Shown here in pieces: positions 58,427-64,000 of a stretch of DNA of 64,000 nucleotides. This stretch comes from an uncultured beta proteobacterium (GTDB lineage: Bacteria > Pseudomonadota > Gammaproteobacteria > Burkholderiales > Rhodocyclaceae): NCBI GenBank assembly GCA_903908065.1, contig CAIVQO010000008.1, forward strand, positions 28,654 to 92,653, in the 5' to 3' direction. The notes under the pieces were generated by a model. That model worked only from the letters and a program-made list of their open reading frames with translations, made no database searches and was not told the origin of the DNA. The position numbers and the translations under genes were made by a program. Position 1 is the first letter of the stretch, and the number at the start of each line of letters is the position of its first letter.

Positions 58427-59560
58427 ATGGTTCAAGTTCTTCATGTCATCACCGGGTTGGAGCGAGGCGGCGCTGAGGCAGTATTGGCGAGCGTTGTGGC
58501 TGGTCTGGAGCGCCAGGAGTTTCAGCAATGCGTGGTTTCCTTAACCGATCGCGGAGTGCTTGCGCAACTCATTGAAGCATCAGGTGTTACGGTTCATGCC
58601 TTGGGCATGACTGGATTTTCTACCGTGCCTCGCACACTATGGCGCTTGTATCGAGTAATCGCGGGGCTCAAGCCGGCCATTGTTCAGACATGGCTTTATC
58701 ACGCGGATTTTCTTGGCCTGATTGCGGCGCGGCTTGCTGGTGGCGGCGCAGTTGCCTGGAACATTCGTGGTGCCGAAGTGGCGCCAGGAAATTTGCCGAC
58801 CTCAACACACTATCTAATATCGCTTCTCGCGCGTCTTTCACCGCAACCGGAAGCCACTGTTTTCAATTCCAATGCTGGTTTTGCCGCGCATTGCAAAATG
58901 GGCTATCGACCGCGTCGCAGTGTAGTTATCGCGAATGGTTTCGATACTCAGAGATGGCGGCCGGATGCCGATCGACGAGCGAGTATTCGTGCGGAACTAG
59001 GGCTGAATGATCGGGATTTCGCCGTCGGCATGGCTGCGCGTTTCCATCAAATGAAAAACCATCCGCACTTCTTTGCGGCCGCAGCCTTGGTCCATATGAG
59101 GAGCGAGCGGTGTAGATTTGTTCTCGCAGGATCAGGCATTGACTGGGACAATACTGCATTGGTCAGCGAAATCGAACGTCATGGCTTGGAGGACGTCGTG
59201 CTATTGCTCGGCGAGCGAGACGATATGCCTCGGGTGATGAACGGCCTCGACTGCCTGGTTTCGAGTTCCACGACAGAAGGATTTCCCAATGTGATCGGCG
59301 AAGCGATGGCTTCAGGCGTGCCATGTGTTGCGACGGATGTTGGCGATTCGGGCCTGATCGTTGGTGATACCGGTAGCATTGTCGCGGTAGCTGATGCCGG
59401 CGCCATGGCTGACGCGGTTCTTGCGTTGTCGTCGGCAACTACCGAGGATATGGCGATCAGGGTTGCGCGGTGCCGTGCCCGTATTCTGGAAAACTTCAGC
59501 TTGAACCGAATGGTGGACGACTATGTCGCGTTTTATCGGAGCTTTAGTGGCTGCGCCTGA
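58427..59560 (+). CDS. Family 4 glycosyltransferase
   Basis: 377 residues, GT-B fold. VLHVITGLERGGAEAVLASV, the N-domain AWNIRGAEVAPG, and VIANGFDTQRWRPDADRRAS. The C-terminal GT4 signature is SSTTEGFPNVIGEAMASGVP, with the ExxxxxxxE-type glutamates. It resembles enzymes of O-antigen clusters. An 84-base gap follows, in which I see no clear signal. Confidence 0.9.
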   Translation: MVQVLHVITGLERGGAEAVLASVVAGLERQEFQQCVVSLTDRGVLAQLIEASGVTVHALGMTGFSTVPRTLWRLYRVIAGLKPAIVQTWLYHADFLGLIAARLAGGGAVAWNIRGAEVAPGNLPTSTHYLISLLARLSPQPEATVFNSNAGFAAHCKMGYRPRRSVVIANGFDTQRWRPDADRRASIRAELGLNDRDFAVGMAARFHQMKNHPHFFAAAALVHMRSERCRFVLAGSGIDWDNTALVSEIERHGLEDVVLLLGERDDMPRVMNGLDCLVSSSTTEGFPNVIGEAMASGVPCVATDVGDSGLIVGDTGSIVAVADAGAMADAVLALSSATTEDMAIRVARCRARILENFSLNRMVDDYVAFYRSFSGCA

Positions 59561-59644
59561 AGATACGAGGACGTCGCGTCGAGAGTGCGACGAGCTGAGA
59601 TGCTGGCGGCCGCCGGCATTAGTTGATGCATCGGAGCGGCGGGG

Positions 59645-61591
59645 ATGTGCGGGATAGCCGGAGTTCTCAGTCGTGCGGCGGGAGCCCTTGCGGAAGATAT
59701 GGATTCCGTAGCGCGCTGCATGGCTGATGCGTTGCGTATGCGTGGTCCCGATGCAGGCGATGCCTGGTGTGATGTCGATGCCGGTGTGGCACTCGGCCAT
59801 CGACGTCTGGCAATTCTCGACCTTTCCCCGGCAGGCGCCCAGCCGATGCATTCGGCGAGCAGGCGCTATGTAATCGCCTACAACGGCGAGATCTACAACC
59901 ATCTCGAATTGCGCGAAGAGCTGGTTGGGTACGCCTGGCGCGGCCATTCAGATACGGAAACCATTCTTGCTGCGTTCGAAGCTTGGGGTGTTGACGCAAC
60001 TTTTCGGCGCTTGGTCGGGATGTACGCCATAGCCCTGTGGGATCGCGAAACTCGTGCGCTTATTCTCGCCCGCGATCGGGTGGGCGAAAAGCCCCTCTAC
60101 TACGGCTGGCAGGGCGATACCTTCCTGTTCGGTTCCGAACTGAAAGCACTCGCAGCGCACCCGGCCTGGCGCGCCGAAGTGGATCGCGATGCCTTGGCGC
60201 TCTTCATGCGCTACGGCTATGTGCCGCTGCCGCACTCGATCTGGCGCGGGGTGCGCAAGCTGCTGCCGGGAAGCTACCTGACAATTTCTTTTGATACGTC
60301 CCTCGGCGTGCTGCCAGCGCCGACTTTCTATTGGCGGGCACGAGATGCGGCACTCGCTGGCCTGCGCACCGATCTTGATGACCAGAGCGCGGTGGAGCAA
60401 CTGGACGGGCAGTTGCGTCGTGCCATCGCTGGACAGATGGTCGCGGACGTACCGCTAGGCGCATTTCTTTCCGGCGGGGTGGATTCCTCCACCATCGTTG
60501 CTCTGATGCAGCAGCTATCAAGCCGGCCGGTACGATCCTTCTCCGTGGGCTTCAGCGAGAGCGACTACGATGAGGCGATTCATGCCAAGACTGTCGCAGC
60601 CCATCTGGGTACCGACCATACCGAGCTCTATGTCTCCCCAGCGGACGCACTGGCCGTGGTTCCGCGCCTGCCCGAGATGTTTGACGAACCCTTCGGCGAC
60701 TCATCGCAGATTCCTACCCACCTGGTTGCAGCGATGGCCCGTGGCGACGTTACGGTCAGTCTTTCCGGTGATGGCGGCGACGAGTTATTTGGTGGATACA
60801 ATCGCTATTTTTTGGGGCGTGCGATTTGGCGCCGGATCGGACCACTGCCTCGCTCTTTGCGGGGGCTGGCCGGCCGCGGAATCGTCGCAGTGCCGCCCCG
60901 GGCCTGGGACCGGCTGGGACGCTGTTTGCCCGATCGACTGCGTCAGCCAACTCTGGGCGATCGCTTGCATAAACTGGCGGACGTAATCGATGTGGCGGAT
61001 ACCGACGAACTGTATCGCCGCCTGGTTTCGCAGCATCGCGAGTCGGCTAGCTTGGTGATTGGCGGCAGCGAGCCATCGATCTGGGCCGATCAGGAGGCCG
61101 CTGCCTTTGCCGGCCACGTCCGGGGCCGCGACTTTACCGAGCGAATGATGTTCCACGATCTCGCGGGTTACCTGGCCGACGATATCCTGACCAAGGTCGA
61201 TCGCGCGGCCATGGCCTGCAGCCTGGAGACTCGCGTTCCCATGCTCGACCATCGACTGGTGGAGTTTGCCTGGTCGCTACCATTGCACATGAAGATCCGA
61301 GACGGGCAGGGCAAGTGGCTGTTGCGCCAGGTCCTGTATCGCTATGTACCCAAGCACTTGATCGAACGACCCAAGCAGGGTTTTGGCATTCCGCTCGATT
61401 CCTGGCTGCGCGGGCCGCTGCGGGACTGGGCGGAAGCCTTGCTGGACGAACCGCGCTTGCGCGGCGAGGGCTATCTTGATGCGTCGCTGGTGCGACGCAA
61501 ATGGTCGGAACACCTCTCCGGACGGCGCAACTGGCAGCACTGGCTGTGGAATGTGCTGATGTTTCAGGCCTGGCAGGAGCGCTGGCTGTGA
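59645..61591 (+). CDS. asnB: Asparagine synthase (glutamine-hydrolysing), AsnB 3
   Basis: 648 residues: MCGIAGVLSR with Cys2, MRGPDAGDAW, LAILDLSPAGAQPM, YNGEIYNHLELRE, RDRVGEKPLYYGW. The synthase domain has FLSGGVDSST, GFSESDYDEAIHAKTVAAHL and LSGDGGDELFGGYNRY. It is the most canonical of the three copies and resembles the amidotransferase commonly carried in exopolysaccharide loci. It has a GGCGGGG-type Shine-Dalgarno sequence and overlaps the next gene (GTGA). Confidence 0.92.
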   Translation: MCGIAGVLSRAAGALAEDMDSVARCMADALRMRGPDAGDAWCDVDAGVALGHRRLAILDLSPAGAQPMHSASRRYVIAYNGEIYNHLELREELVGYAWRGHSDTETILAAFEAWGVDATFRRLVGMYAIALWDRETRALILARDRVGEKPLYYGWQGDTFLFGSELKALAAHPAWRAEVDRDALALFMRYGYVPLPHSIWRGVRKLLPGSYLTISFDTSLGVLPAPTFYWRARDAALAGLRTDLDDQSAVEQLDGQLRRAIAGQMVADVPLGAFLSGGVDSSTIVALMQQLSSRPVRSFSVGFSESDYDEAIHAKTVAAHLGTDHTELYVSPADALAVVPRLPEMFDEPFGDSSQIPTHLVAAMARGDVTVSLSGDGGDELFGGYNRYFLGRAIWRRIGPLPRSLRGLAGRGIVAVPPRAWDRLGRCLPDRLRQPTLGDRLHKLADVIDVADTDELYRRLVSQHRESASLVIGGSEPSIWADQEAAAFAGHVRGRDFTERMMFHDLAGYLADDILTKVDRAAMACSLETRVPMLDHRLVEFAWSLPLHMKIRDGQGKWLLRQVLYRYVPKHLIERPKQGFGIPLDSWLRGPLRDWAEALLDEPRLRGEGYLDASLVRRKWSEHLSGRRNWQHWLWNVLMFQAWQERWL

Positions 61592-62742
61592 AAGTCTGCC
61601 AACTTTGCGCCGTCGATTTCACCCTGAAGACTTTTCTGCTACCGCTGATTGACGGCATGCAGGCGGCCGACTGGCAGGTGACCGCGGTCTGCTCGGATGG
61701 ACCCTTTGTGCCTGCCATGCGCGCGCAAGGCTACGCAATCACAACCGTGACCATCGCACGCAGTATGAACCCGCTTGCAGCGCTACGCTCGGTGTTTGCG
61801 CTGATGAAACTGTTTCGTCGCGAACGCTTCGATGTGCTGCATGTGCATACACCGGTAGCTGCACTGATCGGACGCATCGCTGCGCGCATCGCGGACATTC
61901 CACTGGTGGTTTACACCGCCCATGGTTTCTATTTCCACGACGAGATGCCGCGTTGGAAGCGGGCACTGTTCGTCGCCCTAGAGCGCTTTGGTGGCTGCTT
62001 TTCGGACTTGCTTTTTTGCCAAAGCAGCGAAGACGCCGAGGATGCAGTCAAAGAGGGAATTGCCCCACGCGAGCGCGTTCTGGCGATCGGAAACGGGGTT
62101 GATATCACCCGGTTCGATCAGGAGAAAGCTATCCGCGCTGACAAGGTGCGCGCCGCATTGGGTATCCCCGTTGACGCCGTTGTAATCGGGATGATCGGTC
62201 GCCAGGTGCGTGAGAAAGGAATTGCCGAGTTCCTTACCGCGGCCATCATGGTAGCGCGGAATTATCCGCAGACGTGGTTTCTATTGGTCGGTGAGCGCCT
62301 CGCCAGCGATCACGCGGCAGGCATTGAAGCCGAGTTTGCCAATGCGCGCGCCGCGCTGGGTGAGCGCCTTATTGCCCCCGGCCCGCGCTCCGATGTGCCG
62401 GATCTACTCGCGGCAATGGACTTGTTCTGCCTGCCATCGTGGCGCGAGGGGATGCCACGTACCATCATCGAAGCAATGATGATGGGCAGGCCTGTGTTAG
62501 CCACTGACATCCGCGGTTCACGAGAGGAAGTGGTGCCAGAGGAAACGGGGTTGCTGGTGCCGACCCGGGCGCCCGAGGCGCTCGCGGCAGCAATGGAGCG
62601 TTTCGTGGCCGATCCGGCGTGGGCCTGTCGCCTTGGCCAAGCGGGAAGGGAGCGGGCGCTACAGTTGTACGACGAGAAAAAAGTTGTTGCGCTGCAGCTA
62701 GAGCGGATTACCCTGGCTGCCCGCCAGCGGGGTCTGCTGTGA
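61588..62742 (+). CDS. Family 4 glycosyltransferase
   Basis: 384 residues from GTG 61588, overlapping the AsnB 3 stop; the track start at 61501 is inside that gene. KVCQLCAVDFTLKTFLLPLI, LHVHTPVAALIGRIAARIAD, YTAHGFYFHDEMPRWKR, and the C-domain LPSWREGMPRTIIEAMMMGR with GT4 glutamates. It is similar in style to undecaprenyl-sugar N-acetylhexosaminyl transferases of EPS loci. The last 45 bases overlap the convergent GT9 gene. Confidence 0.9.
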   Translation: MKVCQLCAVDFTLKTFLLPLIDGMQAADWQVTAVCSDGPFVPAMRAQGYAITTVTIARSMNPLAALRSVFALMKLFRRERFDVLHVHTPVAALIGRIAARIADIPLVVYTAHGFYFHDEMPRWKRALFVALERFGGCFSDLLFCQSSEDAEDAVKEGIAPRERVLAIGNGVDITRFDQEKAIRADKVRAALGIPVDAVVIGMIGRQVREKGIAEFLTAAIMVARNYPQTWFLLVGERLASDHAAGIEAEFANARAALGERLIAPGPRSDVPDLLAAMDLFCLPSWREGMPRTIIEAMMMGRPVLATDIRGSREEVVPEETGLLVPTRAPEALAAAMERFVADPAWACRLGQAGRERALQLYDEKKVVALQLERITLAARQRGLL

Positions 62743-63798
62743 ATCCTGTGCTTTTGCGGTGGATTGGGCTTCAGTGGTTGTAGCGCCTCCGACGCCGGAC
62801 CCCGGCAGATCGTCCCGCAGTGCGCTGAAGGCCGCGACAACTTCATTGACGGAAACGTCGTCGACGTCGAGCGACGGTTTTTGCAACAGGCGATAAGGCA
62901 CGCCCCAAGGGCGCCAGCGTGTGGCGCCTGAGTTCCCGAACAGGCAGACAATCGGCAGGCCAAGGCCCGCCGCAAGATGCATGGCGCCGCCGTCGGCACA
63001 GATCACTGCCTGACATTCCCCCAGTGCCGTAATCAGATCGGAAAGCGACTGCGTCGGCCGTGCAACCACCGGGGCACTGGCGCCGACTTTCTGTTTTACG
63101 TCGGATGCTTTGGCATCATCTCCTGGATGAAGCGGGTTGTCGTTGCCCCCCGGCGACCAGAGCAACAGGAAGCGAACCGCGCTCCGAGCAGCTATCGCCG
63201 ACATGGTTTCGGCGAAACGTTCTGCCGGCCAGCGCTGGGATGGCTTGCGCGCGCTGATGTGCACGCCGATGGTGAATGTTTCCTGAGTTGCTGCCCTTTC
63301 CGCAAATACTCGGCAGCGTGGCGGCGGACCCTCGATACCATACAGCTTGGCCACGCGAAAAACGTCTTCCACCTCATGTCGCGAATCGGTATCGAGAGGG
63401 AGTGCCACGTCCAGCCCGGATACGTCACCGAAGCCGACAATGCGCTTCGGTCGCAGCCACTTCGCCAGTTTGACCACACGTGGCTGCGGGGATGTGGTGG
63501 CGATAATCACATCGTCAATCGCCATGCCACGCAACCGACGCATCATCATCAGTCGCCGCCACAGGATCCCGATCAGTGATTCACCTTTGGCACGATGCTT
63601 GGCCTTGGTGTACACGAAAACCTCATCGAGGTCCGGATTTCCGTCCAACACCGGCGCGTTGTAGCTATTTACCAGCGCGCCGAGCCATGCTCGTGGAAAG
63701 CGCTGGCGCAATGCGGTGATCAGCGGCGTGGTGCACACCAGGTCGCCGATATTGTCGCGACGGATGATCAGTATCTTGGGGGAGGGATCGGGGCTCAA
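62698..63798 (-). CDS. Family 9 glycosyltransferase (heptosyltransferase-like)
   Basis: 366 residues. [20 protein letters not shown] is the typical GT9 opening, and [20 protein letters not shown] the nucleotide-sugar block with [11 protein letters not shown] after it. The low-complexity Thr/Ala/Gln tail (about the last 35 residues) runs into the opposing gene, so the true functional C-terminus probably ends earlier. It may add a heptose to LPS core. It is antisense to the cluster and divergent from apaH (16-base gap). Confidence 0.88.
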   Translation of the reverse strand: MSPDPSPKILIIRRDNIGDLVCTTPLITALRQRFPRAWLGALVNSYNAPVLDGNPDLDEVFVYTKAKHRAKGESLIGILWRRLMMMRRLRGMAIDDVIIATTSPQPRVVKLAKWLRPKRIVGFGDVSGLDVALPLDTDSRHEVEDVFRVAKLYGIEGPPPRCRVFAERAATQETFTIGVHISARKPSQRWPAERFAETMSAIAARSAVRFLLLWSPGGNDNPLHPGDDAKASDVKQKVGASAPVVARPTQSLSDLITALGECQAVICADGGAMHLAAGLGLPIVCLFGNSGATRWRPWGVPYRLLQKPSLDVDDVSVNEVVAAFSALRDDLPGSGVGGATTTEAQSTAKAQDSQQTPLAGSQGNPL

Positions 63799-63814
63799 GG
63801 TAAACTCGGCGTCT

Positions 63815-64000
63815 ATGGCTACCTATGCAATCGGCGACCTGCAGGGCTGTTTCGATCCTCTGCGGCGCCTGCTCGACTATATCAGCTTCGATCCGGCGGC
63901 CGACCGCCTTTGGTTCGTCGGCGATCTCGTGAATCGGGGGCCGGCGTCGCTGGAAGTGCTGCGCTTCGTCAAAGCCCTTGGCCCGACGGCCAGTGTGGTA
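63815..64000 (+). CDS. apaH: Bis(5'-nucleosyl)-tetraphosphatase, symmetrical (5' end only)
   Basis: The first 62 codons are present: [20 protein letters not shown] and [20 protein letters not shown], the GDxxG and GDxxxRG metal-binding motifs of ApaH phosphoesterases. The enzyme hydrolyses Ap4A to ADP. The gene continues past the window edge, which is why it is missing from the ORF track. Confidence 0.93.
   Translation, partial: MATYAIGDLQGCFDPLRRLLDYISFDPAADRLWFVGDLVNRGPASLEVLRFVKALGPTASVV

Overview
The window reads as the chromosome of a GC-rich Gram-negative bacterium, most likely a betaproteobacterium of the Rhodocyclales/Nitrosomonadales type. That placement is an inference from the gene neighbourhoods (pcm-rhodanese-tolC-waaA-waaC, a TetR/RND efflux operon, a MarR-type EPS-associated regulator in a glycan locus) and from codon use. 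No rRNA or tRNA was recognised to confirm it. No gene-free stretch exceeds about 300 bases.

1-5.2 kb, minus strand: the 5' part of thiC (the gene runs off the left edge), a vapBC-type toxin-antitoxin pair, then guaC (GMP reductase) overlapping a GDSL lipoprotein esterase, and a CheD-like protein that has lost its catalytic Cys and His. Between vapB and the esterase lies an AT-richer plus-strand orphan with a HEPN-like R-x4-H motif.

5.3-16.8 kb, plus strand: a TetR regulator with a good sigma-70 promoter and a palindrome next to the -10, then two consecutive membrane-fusion-protein/RND-permease pairs, then pcm, a rhodanese and a TolC-like outer-membrane channel. Together these can form complete tripartite efflux pumps.

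16.7-19 kb, minus strand: waaA and waaC (LPS inner core).

19.1-62.7 kb: an unbroken plus-strand run of about 43 kb devoted to surface glycan synthesis, mostly with start/stop overlaps. Modules in order: a core-type glycosyltransferase and UDP-GlcA 4-epimerase; GDP-mannose/GDP-fucose genes (manC, gmd, fcl); a frameshifted ligE DNA-ligase pseudogene; an O-antigen ligase/polymerase-like membrane protein; a MarR-type EPS regulator with a perfect palindrome at its start; a WbpA-D-E-B-like set for UDP-2,3-diacetamido-glucuronic acid; an epimerase, an aminotransferase and two methyltransferases; an AsnB amidotransferase, an acetyltransferase, an ABC exporter (the only visible flippase candidate), a deacetylase-like protein, a WbqC-like protein and a glycosyltransferase; a second, divergent AsnB; a nonulosonic-acid module (two Gfo/Idh oxidoreductases, CMP-sugar synthetase, 2-hydroxyacid dehydrogenase, NeuB, NeuC); a capsule-type protein; a CDP-hexose module (rfbF, rfbG, RmlC-like epimerase, C-methyltransferase, aminotransferase); further methyltransferases and glycosyltransferases; a third AsnB; and a last glycosyltransferase. 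A convergent GT9 gene and the first 186 bases of apaH close the window.

Taken together the cluster would build and export an unusual polysaccharide that may carry fucose, a diacetamido-uronic acid, a sialic-acid-like sugar, a C-methyl-branched deoxysugar, O-methyl groups and possibly amidated carboxylates. No Wzx was seen, so the ABC protein may do the flipping. Starts were chosen from overlaps, Shine-Dalgarno sequences and family N-termini; where they differ from the ORF track this is stated.
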